Both the position numbers and the translations under genes were made by a program. From Sphingomonas sp. (GTDB lineage: Bacteria; Pseudomonadota; Alphaproteobacteria; Sphingomonadales; Sphingomonadaceae): a DNA stretch of 64,000 bases. The DNA is taken from contig NZ_JAQZBC010000003.1 of NCBI RefSeq assembly GCF_029239295.1, forward strand, positions 1 through 64,000. Direction: 5' to 3'. Below the pieces are notes generated by a model. That model searched no databases and was not told the origin of the DNA. It saw nothing but the letters and a program-made list of their open reading frames with translations. Positions 25,348 to 36,735 of the stretch are shown here, piece after piece (positions within the stretch are counted from its first letter, which is position 1; every line of letters begins with the position of its first letter).

Positions 25348-26003
25348 TCCGACAGCTTCGCGAATGGGCGCGCGGCCACACCGAACGCGGTCGCTATTCG
25401 CCGGTCGGCATCGCCTTCCACTGGATCATGGCCTTTTTGATCCTGTTTCAGCTCGGCTGGGGCTGGTCGATGAGCCGGCTGCCCGTGGGCGAGGACAAGC
25501 TTGCCGCCTATCAGGTGCACAGCGCCGCCGGCTTGGCGGTGATCCTGCTGGCGCTGGCGCGCTTTGCGTGGCGGCTGGCGGTCCCCGGCCCGATCAATGA
25601 TGCCGACAAGCAGGGCTGGCAGACGACCGTCTCGGTCATCATCCACTATATCTTCTACGCCACCTTCTTCTTGCTGCCGATCAGCGGCTGGGTGATGTGG
25701 TCGGCGATTGCGGAGCCGGGGCCGCTCTATCTCGCCGGCGTGGTCCCGTGGCCACCCTTCCCGCTCGGCGACATGCCGCTCGCCTTACGCTGGCAGATCA
25801 TGGACGTGGCGGAGGATATCCATCTCGCCACCGTCTTCGCGCTGTTCCTCGTCATTCCGCTCCATGTGGGCGCGGCGCTGAAGCATCATTTCTGGGATCG
25901 TCACGATGTGCTGAGCGGGATGCTGCCGGAGATTCCCGACGAGGAAGACCCCCAGGGAGACCGGACGCATAAGCACCAAGACCGGCAACCTCGCCCGGCG
26001 TGA
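25344..26003 (+). CDS. Cytochrome b561-family protein
   Basis: A 219-aa diheme-type membrane cytochrome. There are four TM segments with histidines at the expected places (AFHWIMAFLIL, YQVHSAAGLAVIL, VIIHYIFYATFFLLPISGWVMW and EDIHLATVFALFLVIPLHVGAALKHHF). It is likely to pass electrons between quinol and periplasmic cytochromes. Translation is coupled to ctaG. Its last 152 bases overlap the 3' end of the convergent cytochrome c gene; the polar tail after DVLSGMLP is encoded there. Confidence 0.9.
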   Translation: MIRQLREWARGHTERGRYSPVGIAFHWIMAFLILFQLGWGWSMSRLPVGEDKLAAYQVHSAAGLAVILLALARFAWRLAVPGPINDADKQGWQTTVSVIIHYIFYATFFLLPISGWVMWSAIAEPGPLYLAGVVPWPPFPLGDMPLALRWQIMDVAEDIHLATVFALFLVIPLHVGAALKHHFWDRHDVLSGMLPEIPDEEDPQGDRTHKHQDRQPRPA

Positions 26004-26616
26004 GCTTGCGGCTGATCTCCAGCATGACATTGCCCGGATCGTTGCGCCGCTCGCTCTGCTGCCAGGCGACCAGCTGCTGCGACAGATAGCCGGCGGGCTG
26101 TCCGCCCAGCGCCGGATTACCCGCCCCCACCCCTTCGCCGGCCCGGCCATGGCACACCGCGCACGGCTGCAGCCCGCGCGCCGGATCACCGCGCTGGTAC
26201 AGGGCGGCGGCCGGCCCCGCGCTGACGTTGGATGGCATCGCTGCGGCAGGACGATACGGCATGGCGGCGTAATAGGCCGACACCCTCTGGCGGTCGGCCG
26301 GGGTCAGCCGCTTGGCGATCCACTCCATCTCCGCATTCTTGCGCCGCCCGGTGGCATAGGCCTCCAGCTGCGCCGACAGATAGCCGAGATCCAGCCCGGC
26401 GAGCCGCGGCGCGCCTGCCCCGTTGCCGCGCCCGTCGACGCCGTGACACACCAGGCACGCGCTCGATGCACCCGCATCCCCGCCGCTCAGCGCCACCAGC
26501 TGCCCCGTTTCGACGAAGCGATCCGCCGCGGTCCGGTCCGCTGTCCCGCACGCCGCCAGCAACAGAAACGCAAGTTCGGCGAGCGGCCGTCGCCGGAGGG
26601 GTGCAGCCTTCATCAT
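25852..26616 (-). CDS. Di-haem cytochrome c (cytochrome c4-like)
   Basis: A 254-aa exported cytochrome. A signal or lipoprotein leader ends in LLLAACG. Two c-type haem motifs follow (CLVCH near 80 and CAVCH near 175), each in a cytochrome c4-like domain (RGNGAGAPRLAGLDLGYLSAQLEAY and GVGAGNPALGGQPAGYLSQQLVAW). It probably delivers electrons to the oxidase. The ATG at 26616 (M28 of the longest frame) starts the leader; a second ATG is adjacent. Its C-terminal tail of about 50 residues lies wholly over the 3' end of the b561 gene on the other strand. Confidence 0.87.
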   Translation of the reverse strand: MMKAAPLRRRPLAELAFLLLAACGTADRTAADRFVETGQLVALSGGDAGASSACLVCHGVDGRGNGAGAPRLAGLDLGYLSAQLEAYATGRRKNAEMEWIAKRLTPADRQRVSAYYAAMPYRPAAAMPSNVSAGPAAALYQRGDPARGLQPCAVCHGRAGEGVGAGNPALGGQPAGYLSQQLVAWQQSERRNDPGNVMLEISRKLTPGEVAGLGAYASGLPGGLPRRESPAASRSAHRDDPRNDASAPRPHGAE

Positions 26617-26696
26617 CGCTTTCTCGGAACCTCCGCCGGTCCGATCGGTTCCGAAACGATCGGCACCGTTTCGTGCCGGGCCACGAAGGGGGATCA

Positions 26697-27077
26697 TTGC
26701 CGACGCTTCGCGCCTTGCTGCCGCTGCTCACGCTTGCCTTGCCGGTCACTGCCTGCAAGCCGCCACCGGACGAGCGCCAGCATATGCCGCAAGCCGATCC
26801 CGCCGCTGGCCTCGCCGCGATCCGCCGCGTCGGCTGCGGATCCTGTCATTCGATCCCCGGGCTCACCTGGCCCAAGGGCGATCTGGGCCCTGCGCTCGAT
26901 CGCTTCGCCGACCAGGGCATGATCGCCGGCCGCCTCCCCAATCGGCCCGACGTGCTGGCGCATTTCGTCCGCGCCGCGCCAGAGCTCGTCCCCGGAACCA
27001 CCATGCCGGCCATGCCGCTCAGCGAGAAGGAAGCGCGCGATGTCGCCGCCTACCTCTACACCCTCCGGTCACAATAG
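26697..27077 (+). CDS. Single-haem class I cytochrome c lipoprotein
   Basis: A 126-aa predicted lipoprotein. The leader LRALLPLLTLALPVTAC ends in a lipobox. The haem site is CGSCH, and the axial Met probably lies in GTTMPAMPLSEKEARDVAAYLYTL. The start is TTG at 26697 behind AAGGGGG; there is no upstream ATG in a sensible place. It overlaps the coxB start by 38 bases. It is divergent from the di-haem cytochrome c gene and probably belongs to the oxidase operon as an electron donor. Confidence 0.85.
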   Translation: MPTLRALLPLLTLALPVTACKPPPDERQHMPQADPAAGLAAIRRVGCGSCHSIPGLTWPKGDLGPALDRFADQGMIAGRLPNRPDVLAHFVRAAPELVPGTTMPAMPLSEKEARDVAAYLYTLRSQ

Positions 27078-28047
27078 CGCCGGACCGGTCGGCGGGCTGG
27101 CCGACAGCCTCGCCGGCTGGCCGCCGCCCGTGCTCGATCCCGCAGGCCCCTTCGCGGGGTCGATCTCCACCCTGTCATGGATCCTCTTCGCGATGGGCGT
27201 CGGCGTCTTCGCCGTCGTCCTGATGGCCTTGTGGGTCGCACTGTTCGGCAAGGAGCGGCTGCGCGAGCGGCTCGGCGGCAGCAAGGCGATCTGGATCGGC
27301 GGCGTCGCCTTCCCCGTCGTCGTGCTCAGCGCCCTCCTGGTCTACGGCCTGACGCTCACCCGCAATCTCACCGCCCCGCCCGGCCCGGTCGCGATGACGG
27401 CGCGCGTCACCGGCGAAATGTGGTGGTGGCGGGTCGATTATCTCGGCGCAAACGGCCAGCCGCAGCTGCGCGATGCCAACGAACTGCACATCCCGACCGG
27501 CCGTACCGTCCTCCTCGAACTGGAATCGAACGACGTCATCCACAGCTTCTGGGTGCCGCGGTTGTCGGGCAAGCTCGACATGATCCCCGGTCGCCGCAAC
27601 GTGCTGAAGATCCAGGCTGACAAGCCGGGCGTTTATGGCGGCCAATGCGCGGAATATTGCGGCGGCCCGCACGCCCTGATGGGCTTCGTCGTCGTCGCGC
27701 ACGACCCGGCCGACTTCGCCCGCTGGATGGCCGCCCGCCAGGCGCGCCTGCAGCAACCCGCGCCGGCGGCGAACACGCGCGGCGCGCAGCTGTTCCAGTC
27801 GACCGGCTGCGCCGCCTGCCACCGCGTTGCCGGGACACAGGCGAACGGCCTTGCCGGACCGGACCTGACGCATGTCGGCACCCGCCAGTCGCTCGGCGCC
27901 GGCATCCTGCCCAACAATCGCGGCACGCTGATCGGCTGGATCGGCAATTCGCAAGCGATCAAGCCGGGCAACCGGATGCCGCCCTACACGATGCTGCCGG
28001 GTGAGGATCTCCAGGCGCTGGCCGATTACATGCAGGCGCAGAAGTGA
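27040..28047 (+). CDS. coxB: Cytochrome c oxidase subunit II with fused cytochrome c (caa3 type)
   Basis: A 335-aa subunit II. Two TM segments lie at about 40-68 and 85-108. The cupredoxin domain holds the CuA site (CAEYCGGPHALMGFVV near 205-220) and the upstream His in VIHSFWVP. A C-terminal cytochrome c domain (about 245-335) carries CAACH and the ligand Met in RMPPYTMLPGEDL. This fusion defines the caa3-type enzymes. The stop overlaps the GTG of subunit I (GTGA). Confidence 0.94.
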   Translation: MSPPTSTPSGHNSAGPVGGLADSLAGWPPPVLDPAGPFAGSISTLSWILFAMGVGVFAVVLMALWVALFGKERLRERLGGSKAIWIGGVAFPVVVLSALLVYGLTLTRNLTAPPGPVAMTARVTGEMWWWRVDYLGANGQPQLRDANELHIPTGRTVLLELESNDVIHSFWVPRLSGKLDMIPGRRNVLKIQADKPGVYGGQCAEYCGGPHALMGFVVVAHDPADFARWMAARQARLQQPAPAANTRGAQLFQSTGCAACHRVAGTQANGLAGPDLTHVGTRQSLGAGILPNNRGTLIGWIGNSQAIKPGNRMPPYTMLPGEDLQALADYMQAQK

Positions 28048-30581
28048 CGTCGGAAACCGGCTTCGATCCCGCGCTCTACGATCGCTTCCCGACCAAGGGG
28101 GAGCGGCCGGCGGGGGAACGCGCGCAGCTCGAACGGATCTGGTGCAAGCCCAAGGGCTGGGAGCTGCTGACCGCGGTCAACAACAATTACATCGGCTTCT
28201 ATTACGTCGCGACAGCCTTTGCCTTCTTCATCCTCGCGGGCGTGCTGGCGCTGGTCATGCGCGTGCAGCTCGCGCTGCCGCTGATGGGCGTGCTGCCGCA
28301 GGAAACGTACAATCAGTTCTTCACCATGCACGGCACGGTGATGATGTTCCTCTTCGCGGTGCCGGCGATGGAGGCGATGGCGGTGCTGCTGCTGCCGCAG
28401 ATGCTGGCGGCGCGCGACCTCCCTTTCCCCCGCCTCTCCGCCTACGCCTTCTGGGCCTATGCGATCGGCGGCATGTGCTTCTTCGCCTCGCTGTTCGTCG
28501 GCCTCGCCCCGGACGGCGGCTGGTTCATGTACCCGCCCTATACCAGCACTACCTATTCGCCCGGGATCAACGCCGATTTCTGGCTGCTGGGCATCGGCTT
28601 CATCGAGATTTCCGCCATCGCCGGCGCGATCGAGATCATCGTCGGCGTGCTGCGCACCCGCGCGCCCGGCATGACGCTGGCGAAAATGCCGATCTACGCC
28701 TGGGCGATGCTGGTGTTCGGGGTGATGATCATCATCGGCTTCCCCTCGGTGATCCTGTGCACCCTGCTGCTGGAGCTGGAGCGCGCGTTCAACTGGCCGT
28801 TCTTCGATTCCACCCGCGGCGGCGATCCGCTGCTGTGGCAGCACCTGTTCTGGTTCTTCGGCCATCCCGAAGTGTACATCATCTTCCTGCCCGCCTCGGG
28901 GCTCGTCTCGATGGTGGTGGCGGCGGTCGCGCGCACCCGGCTGGTCGGCCACAATCTGATCGTGCTGGCGTTCCTCGCCACCGGCTTCATCAGCTTCGGC
29001 GTGTGGGCGCACCACATGTTCACCACCGGCATGCCGACGCTGTCGGTCAGCTTCTTCTCCGCCGCCAGCATGGCAGTCAGCGTCCCCGCCGGCATTCAGG
29101 TGTTCTCCTGGATTGCGACCTTTGCCGTCGGGCGCGCCCGCTACAACACGCCGACGCTGTTCCTGCTCGGCGGGCTCATCACCTTCGTCATCGGCGGGCT
29201 GACCGGGGTAATGGTGGCGATGGTGCCGTTCGACTGGCAGGCGCACGACAGCTACTTCATCGTCGCGCACCTTCATTACGTGCTGATCGGCGGCATGGTT
29301 TTCCCCTTCTTCGCCGCGCTGTATTACTGGACCCCGATGACCAGCAGCCGCCCGCTGTCGGAGCGGCTGGGCCGGTGGATCTTCTGGCTGATGTTCATCG
29401 GGATGCAGGTGACGTTCCTGCCGATGCACCTCACCGGCTTCATGGGGATGCCGCGCCGCGTCTATACCTATCTGCCGGGCCGCGACTGGGATCTCACCAA
29501 CATGATCTCGACCGTCGGCGCGTTCCTGTTTGGCGCTGGCGTGCTGCTGTTCCTGATCGATTGCGCGCGCAACATGCGCTTCACGACGGATAATGACGCG
29601 GGCAACGTCTATGGCGGCGGCACGTTGGAATGGCTGCCCACCGGGCTGTTCTCCACCCGCAGCATCCCGGTGATCAAGAGCCGCTATCCGCTCTGGGATG
29701 ATCCTAACCTGCCCGACGATGTCGAGGCGGGGCGTTATTTCCTGCCCGGCTCCGCTACCGGCTTGCGAGAGACGATCATCACCAGCCCGCTGCGCGCCGA
29801 GCCGCAATATGTGCAGATCCTCCCCACGCCGTCGCCCTGGCCGCTGCTGGGCGCGATCTTCACCGCCGGCTTCTTCCTGATCCTGACGGTGCAGGCCTAT
29901 TTCATCTCGTTCGTCAGCGGCATCCTGGCGATCGCCTGCATCCTGCGCTGGCTGTGGGACACCGACCGGCTGGTGCCGGAAAAGAAGGTCGACGTCGGCG
30001 CCGGGATCATGCTCCCCACCTACGCCACCGGGCCGCGTTCGCACGGCTGGTGGGCGATGATCATCCTCCTGATCGTCATCGGCATGATGTTCGTCATGGC
30101 AATCTTCGGCTTCTTCTATCTCTATGGCATCCATCCGCAATTCTGGATCGCCGCGCCCGATCCCTGGTGGCTTCTGCCGATCCTGCTCGGTCATGGCGGC
30201 GGCGCCGGCTTCGCGCTGCTCGCGCGCGCCATGCTGGCGCGTGAGAAAACCGAATTGTGGACGCCCGGGGTGCTTTTGTGCTGCGCGGCGGCGGGGCTTG
30301 CCATCGGCTTCGGCGTGGATTGCTGGAACTGGACGGCGCATGGCCTGTGGCCCACCGCCAGCGGCCAGGGCGCGATCGTCTATGCGTTCCAGACGCTGCA
30401 GGGGCTGATCGTCGCGATCAGCGTGCTGATGGCGGGCTATATGGCCGCGCGGAACAGCCGCGCGCTGATCGTCCGCCCGCGCAACAACTCGATGGACGTC
30501 ACCGTCATGTTCATGTGCTACACCGCCGCGCAGGGCAGCGTCATCGCGCTCCTCGCGCGGCTCTTCCCGGGCACGATCTGA
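28044..30581 (+). CDS. coxA: Cytochrome c oxidase subunit I+III fusion
   Basis: An 845-aa polytopic protein. Residues about 30-560 are the haem-copper catalytic subunit, with FFTMHGTVMMFLFAVPAM (haem a ligand), FGHPEVYIIFLP (CuB His and the D-channel Glu of A1-type oxidases), WAHHMFTTG (two CuB His) and IVAHLHYVLIGG (haem a3/a ligands). Residues about 585-845 form a further helical region matching subunit III (YLYGIHPQFW, GFGVDCWNW, VMFMCYTAAQGS). No separate subunit III gene follows. The start is GTG, overlapping coxB. Confidence 0.94.
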   Translation: MTSETGFDPALYDRFPTKGERPAGERAQLERIWCKPKGWELLTAVNNNYIGFYYVATAFAFFILAGVLALVMRVQLALPLMGVLPQETYNQFFTMHGTVMMFLFAVPAMEAMAVLLLPQMLAARDLPFPRLSAYAFWAYAIGGMCFFASLFVGLAPDGGWFMYPPYTSTTYSPGINADFWLLGIGFIEISAIAGAIEIIVGVLRTRAPGMTLAKMPIYAWAMLVFGVMIIIGFPSVILCTLLLELERAFNWPFFDSTRGGDPLLWQHLFWFFGHPEVYIIFLPASGLVSMVVAAVARTRLVGHNLIVLAFLATGFISFGVWAHHMFTTGMPTLSVSFFSAASMAVSVPAGIQVFSWIATFAVGRARYNTPTLFLLGGLITFVIGGLTGVMVAMVPFDWQAHDSYFIVAHLHYVLIGGMVFPFFAALYYWTPMTSSRPLSERLGRWIFWLMFIGMQVTFLPMHLTGFMGMPRRVYTYLPGRDWDLTNMISTVGAFLFGAGVLLFLIDCARNMRFTTDNDAGNVYGGGTLEWLPTGLFSTRSIPVIKSRYPLWDDPNLPDDVEAGRYFLPGSATGLRETIITSPLRAEPQYVQILPTPSPWPLLGAIFTAGFFLILTVQAYFISFVSGILAIACILRWLWDTDRLVPEKKVDVGAGIMLPTYATGPRSHGWWAMIILLIVIGMMFVMAIFGFFYLYGIHPQFWIAAPDPWWLLPILLGHGGGAGFALLARAMLAREKTELWTPGVLLCCAAAGLAIGFGVDCWNWTAHGLWPTASGQGAIVYAFQTLQGLIVAISVLMAGYMAARNSRALIVRPRNNSMDVTVMFMCYTAAQGSVIALLARLFPGTI

Positions 30582-30584
30582 GCG

Positions 30585-30875
30585 ATGCGCGCCTGGGCCT
30601 GGATGCTGGGCGGCATGATCGTCTGGGCGGTGCACTTCTTCGCCGTCTATATCGTGGCGAGCGTGTTTCTGACGACGAACACCGCCCGGATCCTGACGGT
30701 GGTGATGACGCTGGCCTGTCTGGCGGCGGACGGGTGGCTGATCGCCCGGTTGCGGGGCGTGGGCAGCAGCGGCGATGATCCATTCCGCGACTGGATGCGC
30801 TGGATCGCACTGACCGGCGCTGGCTTATCGATGATCGCGGTGCTGTGGCAGGGACTGCCGGCGTTAATCGTCTGA
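30585..30875 (+). CDS. Small membrane protein at the end of the oxidase cluster
   Basis: A 96-aa protein that I do not recognise by name. Three hydrophobic segments lie at about 5-28, 36-54 and 72-92, with a short polar loop GVGSSGDDPFRDWM. It begins 3 bases after the subunit I+III stop, so it is almost surely cotranscribed. It could be a small structural or assembly subunit in the place where other clusters have subunit IV. The role is inferred from position only. Confidence 0.75.
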   Translation: MRAWAWMLGGMIVWAVHFFAVYIVASVFLTTNTARILTVVMTLACLAADGWLIARLRGVGSSGDDPFRDWMRWIALTGAGLSMIAVLWQGLPALIV

Positions 30876-30880
30876 ACGCG

Positions 30881-30906
30881 CGGCCGCTCGCCTGAGCGGC
30901 GCGGCA
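30881..30906. terminator. GC-rich hairpin between convergent genes
   Basis: GCCGCTC (30883-30889) pairs with GAGCGGC (30894-30900) around a 4-base loop. It sits in the 50-base gap between the oxidase cluster and exoD. It has no T-tract, so its strength as a terminator is doubtful. Confidence 0.4.
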
Positions 30907-30925
30907 TGGCGAGCACGCGGGTGCG

Positions 30926-31519
30926 TCAGCCGCGCGATCCCCACAGCCCGATGGCGGCGGCGATCGCGCCTGCCGCGGCCACGAACGCGATGATCATCAG
31001 CAGCCCGTCGCGCACCAGCAGCGCCATGCCGAACGCGGCGATCGCCGCCATCGGCGCCGTGGTCGCCATCGGCAGCAGTTCCAGCGGCGGCACTGCCAGC
31101 GTCAGCACGATGATCGCCGCCGCCGCGACCCGCACCATCGGCCCCTGCGTCAGCGCGGGCAGCCGCCCGTGAAACCATTTGTCCATCCGCTCGCCCACCG
31201 GACGCAGCTTCTTCACCGCTTTGGTGACCTTTTCGGACTTCAGCGAACGATTGGCGAGAAATCCCGGCAGCCACATGTGCTTGCGGCCGAACAGCAATTG
31301 CCCGGCGGTCAGCACGATCACCAGCGCCAGCAGCGTCGGCAGGCCGGGAATCGAGCCAACCGGCGATATGTCGATCAGCGGCAGGATGACCAGGAACGGC
31401 GCATAGCTGCGATTGCCGAATGCCTCGATCGTCTGCCCCAGCGACACCTCGTCCTTGTCGTTCGCCAGTTCATCCAGCCGGTCCAGAATGTCGCCGACGC
31501 TATGGGGTTCATCTGCCAT
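30926..31519 (-). CDS. ExoD-family membrane protein
   Basis: A 197-aa protein of the exopolysaccharide synthesis ExoD family. It begins with a polar stretch (SVGDILDRLDELANDKDEVSLGQTIEAFGNRSYAPFLVILPLIDISPVGSIPG split between a helix and the first TM). RKHMWLPGFLANRSL and four hydrophobic segments follow. The molecular function is unclear; exoD mutants of rhizobia affect exopolysaccharide and alkali tolerance. The ATG at 31519 is the start of the conserved region. An ACCGTAACGGT palindrome lies about 40 bases upstream. Confidence 0.85.
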   Translation of the reverse strand: MADEPHSVGDILDRLDELANDKDEVSLGQTIEAFGNRSYAPFLVILPLIDISPVGSIPGLPTLLALVIVLTAGQLLFGRKHMWLPGFLANRSLKSEKVTKAVKKLRPVGERMDKWFHGRLPALTQGPMVRVAAAAIIVLTLAVPPLELLPMATTAPMAAIAAFGMALLVRDGLLMIIAFVAAAGAIAAAIGLWGSRG

Positions 31520-31557
31520 CGGCGATTGAACGGCGCGACGCGCCCCGTGGTTCCGCC

Positions 31558-31568
31558 ACCGTAACGGT
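31558..31568. promoter_or_regulatory. ACCGTAACGGT palindrome upstream of exoD
   Basis: Perfect 5-base arms around one base. The complementary form, ACCGTTACGGT, recurs at 36736-36746 just before the amidohydrolase start. It is a candidate operator; no regulator is identified. Confidence 0.3.
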
Positions 31569-31586
31569 CGAGACGCGCGAAAGGAA

Positions 31587-31620
31587 AAGGGCCGCGGCAC
31601 CCCTGGATGCCGCGGCCCCT
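31587..31620 (-). terminator. Terminator of katG
   Basis: An 11-bp stem (31589-31599 with 31608-31618) and an 8-base loop; on the minus strand a TTTTCC run follows. It begins 20 bases after the katG stop. Confidence 0.85.
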
Positions 31621-31640
31621 TACCCTCGCTTACCCTGCGC

Positions 31641-33890
<2,250 letters not shown>

Positions 33891-34013
33891 TCAACGCTAT
33901 GTTCTGAACGGAGACTAGGCCGATCGACCTGCGATGGAAGCGACATAAATTCGTCAGTACGACAGGGGAAATCGATCAATCGCGCCGGATTCAGCGCAAT
34001 CGCCGATCGCCGG

Positions 34014-34598
34014 TCAGGCGGCGTCGGCCGACCGCGCCGCCAGCAGCGCCTCGATCGTCGGCAGCAGGTGCGCCACCACGGCGGCGATCGCGCGCGCATT
34101 GGGGTGAACGCGATCGGGCAGCACCATGTCGGCGCGCCCCAGGATCCCGGCTGGGAAGAACCCGCTGATCGCTGCGCCATGGCGTGCCGCGATCTCGCCA
34201 TGCAGCCCCAGGTACGGCGCGGCCCGCGCGCGGACCAGCGCCGGCGGATCAAGCGTGGTCAGCAGCACCGGGATGCCGCAGCGCGCCAGCTCGGTGACGA
34301 TCGCATCCAGATTGGCCCGCGTCTGCACCGGCGGCACGCCGCGCAGCACGTCGTTCGCCCCGATCTGCACCAGCGCAAGGTCAGGGCGAACGGTCATCTC
34401 CGCCAGCACGCGCGGCAGGCGGCGAAGCGCATCCGCAGTCGTATTGCCCGACGCGCCGGCATTGTGCACCCGCGCCCCCGGGAAGCGCCGCGCCAGCCCG
34501 CGCTGCAGCTGGGCAGAAAGCCCGTCGGCCGGCGCCAGCCCATAGCCAGCGATCAGGCTGTCACCAAAGGCGAGGAGGAACGGCGGAGCGGCTGGCAT
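34014..34598 (-). CDS. SGNH/GDSL-family esterase (TesA-like)
   Basis: A 194-aa hydrolase. All four SGNH blocks are visible: FGDSLIAGYGL (nucleophile Ser), NAGASGNTT (Gly), GANDVLRG (Asn) and DRVHPNARA (Asp/His). It resembles TesA/arylesterase, which acts on acyl-CoA or aryl esters. E. coli TesA has a signal peptide, but none is seen here (start MPAAPPFLLAFGDS), so the enzyme is probably cytoplasmic unless the start is wrong. Confidence 0.9.
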   Translation of the reverse strand: MPAAPPFLLAFGDSLIAGYGLAPADGLSAQLQRGLARRFPGARVHNAGASGNTTADALRRLPRVLAEMTVRPDLALVQIGANDVLRGVPPVQTRANLDAIVTELARCGIPVLLTTLDPPALVRARAAPYLGLHGEIAARHGAAISGFFPAGILGRADMVLPDRVHPNARAIAAVVAHLLPTIEALLAARSADAA

Positions 34599-34702
34599 CG
34601 CCCCTTAGATAGGGGCGACTTGGCCGATGTCACCGCCGCCCCTGACGCGCGCCGCCACCCCCCGGCACGGCCCCCGCCAACGCGGGCGGCAGGAACGCCC
34701 GA

Positions 34703-36730
34703 TCAGTTGCTGGTGATCGTCGGCTTGGCGGTGAACGGCTTGATGCCGAACTCCGGATACACTTCCGCCGGGTAGAAGAAGGTACCGTCCTTCACCACCA
34801 TCGCGATCCGCTTGATCGCCTTCAGGTCCTTGGTCGGGTCGCCCGGCACCAGGAAGAAATCGGCGAACTTGCCCGGCTCGACCGATCCCAGCGTCGCATC
34901 CTGGCCTAGATACTTTGCCATGTCCCACGATGCGCGGGTCAGGATCTGCGCCGGCGTCATGCCCACCTTCTGGTACAATTCCAGCTCGCGGTGGAACGTG
35001 AACGAACCGCCGGTGTCGGTGCCCGGCACGATCATCACGCCGCGGTCATTGAGCATGCGGATTGTCGCGACGATCTTGTCATAGGCGCCGCGATAGGCGG
35101 CATCGTCGCCCGGCGCGCTGGCATCGATCCACGCCTGCTTCAGGCTGCGCTGCGCCCCGATCGGCAGGTGATCGACATAGTCGGTCGCCCCCGGCGCGAT
35201 CTGCCCGTCGCGGTTGAGCAGCAGGTTTTCGTGAATCCCCAGCGTCACGTCGATCGGCAGCTTGCGATCGACCATCATCCCGATCGTCTTCTGCACCTTG
35301 GGGCTGTTGAGATCGAGCGCGGGCAGCCGCTTCAGCGCGGTCAGGCGGAACAGCGTGCGCGTATCCTCCTCCGGCTTGATCACCCAGCCCAGCATGAACT
35401 GGTTGATATGCGTCAGTTCGTTGAACCCGGCCTCGATCATCTGGTCCGCGGTGGCGAAGGCGGGGACGTGCCCCGCGACCTTCAGCCCGCGCGCATGCGC
35501 TTCCTTCACCAGCGCGGGGATCCACGCCGGGTTCATGCTGTTGTACGATTTGACGCCCCAGAACTTGCCGTGATCGGCGTACCAGCGGACCGCGGCGACC
35601 GCCTCGGCCTCGCTGTTGACCAGAATGCCGTTATTGGCGCTGAACGGGCTCTTCCCCTCGATGAAGCCGGCGCGAACGATCCGCGGCCCCGCGATCACGC
35701 CCTTGTCGATCCGCTCCACCAGCGTGTCGAGCACCGCATTGTCATTGCCCATGTCGCGCATGGTGGTGACGCCGGCGGCCAGGTTCAGCAGCGCGCCTTC
35801 CTGCCCGGTATGCGCGTGCATTTCGTACAGGCCAGGGACGATCGTGCCACCGGCGCCGTCGATCACCGTCTCGCCCGCCGCGCCCTTCTTGGTCAGCGGC
35901 TCGACAGCGCTGATCTTGTTGCCCGACACCAGCACCGATACCGGGTTGCCGAGTGTGCCGGCCTTGGGATCGAACACGCGCACGTTGCGGATGCGCACCG
36001 GCCCGGCGTAGCGATGCGCCACCTTCTTGTTGATCGCCACGAACCGGTCGGTCGACCATTGCGCCGCCAGCGTCTTCAGCCGCTCGGCCTCGCCCTCATA
36101 GCCGGCGCGCACGATGACCTGTCGGGGCGAAATCGCGGCGAACATGTCGCCCTTGTCGTCGAGCAGGATGGTGTCCGGCGTCGTCTCGATCCCGCCGACG
36201 TCATAGGCGGTCACCTTCAGCGGGCCGTTCGCGCCCGTCATGTTCAGCGTCTGGCCCTTGGTCAGCGTCAGCGTGCCGCCCGGCAGCGCGGCGAGCGTGG
36301 TGCCGCCGGTCTTCAGGATCGCGCGTGCATAAAGGCCGGTCGACCAAGGGCTGCCGCTCTGCGCGATATAGACCGCGCCGGCCGGCGCCGCCGCGACCGC
36401 GCCCTTGCCCGTCGCATCGGTCCACGTCGCGCCCTTGCCATTGCGCGCGAAATGCTCCTCCACCTTGGATCCGAAGGTGGTCGTGCCGGCGATATCCCAC
36501 GCGACCGGCAGGCCGTTCGCGTCCAGCCGCAGCGTTTCCTTCATCGTCGGCCCGCGGCCGTTGTTCTTGTAATCGAAATCGATTGCGGTCCGGTCGCCCT
36601 CGACGTCGGCGTTGAGGTGGCCGACGGTCTTGCCGCCAAAGATCACGCTGTAGCGCTGCATTTCCGCGGCGGCGTTGGTGGCAAGACACAGGGCGAGCGC
36701 AGCAAAGGCCGCGGAGGACAGAAGCTTCAT
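34703..36730 (-). CDS. Secreted amidohydrolase-family protein
   Basis: A 675-aa exported protein. A signal peptide (MKLLSSAAFAALALCLATNAAAE) and a beta-rich N-terminal domain (about 24-230) unrelated to the catalytic part come first. A metal-dependent amidohydrolase domain follows: IVPGLYEMHAHTGQEGALLNLAAGVTTMRDMGN holds the HxH motif as HAH, GHVPAF and ELTHINQF supply the later histidines, and VPGTDTGGS supplies the Asp. SVEPGKFADFFLV is the usual end block. Related proteins are imidazolonepropionase- or prolidase-like, but the substrate is not known. An ACCGTTACGGT palindrome lies right before the start. Confidence 0.88.
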   Translation of the reverse strand: MKLLSSAAFAALALCLATNAAAEMQRYSVIFGGKTVGHLNADVEGDRTAIDFDYKNNGRGPTMKETLRLDANGLPVAWDIAGTTTFGSKVEEHFARNGKGATWTDATGKGAVAAAPAGAVYIAQSGSPWSTGLYARAILKTGGTTLAALPGGTLTLTKGQTLNMTGANGPLKVTAYDVGGIETTPDTILLDDKGDMFAAISPRQVIVRAGYEGEAERLKTLAAQWSTDRFVAINKKVAHRYAGPVRIRNVRVFDPKAGTLGNPVSVLVSGNKISAVEPLTKKGAAGETVIDGAGGTIVPGLYEMHAHTGQEGALLNLAAGVTTMRDMGNDNAVLDTLVERIDKGVIAGPRIVRAGFIEGKSPFSANNGILVNSEAEAVAAVRWYADHGKFWGVKSYNSMNPAWIPALVKEAHARGLKVAGHVPAFATADQMIEAGFNELTHINQFMLGWVIKPEEDTRTLFRLTALKRLPALDLNSPKVQKTIGMMVDRKLPIDVTLGIHENLLLNRDGQIAPGATDYVDHLPIGAQRSLKQAWIDASAPGDDAAYRGAYDKIVATIRMLNDRGVMIVPGTDTGGSFTFHRELELYQKVGMTPAQILTRASWDMAKYLGQDATLGSVEPGKFADFFLVPGDPTKDLKAIKRIAMVVKDGTFFYPAEVYPEFGIKPFTAKPTITSN

Positions 36731-36735
36731 ACCCG

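Noticed and set aside
28026..30635. Minus-strand open frame of 869 codons
   Set aside because: It is antisense to the oxidase subunit I+III gene, is very rich in His/Gln/Arg and has no domain. Shadow frame.
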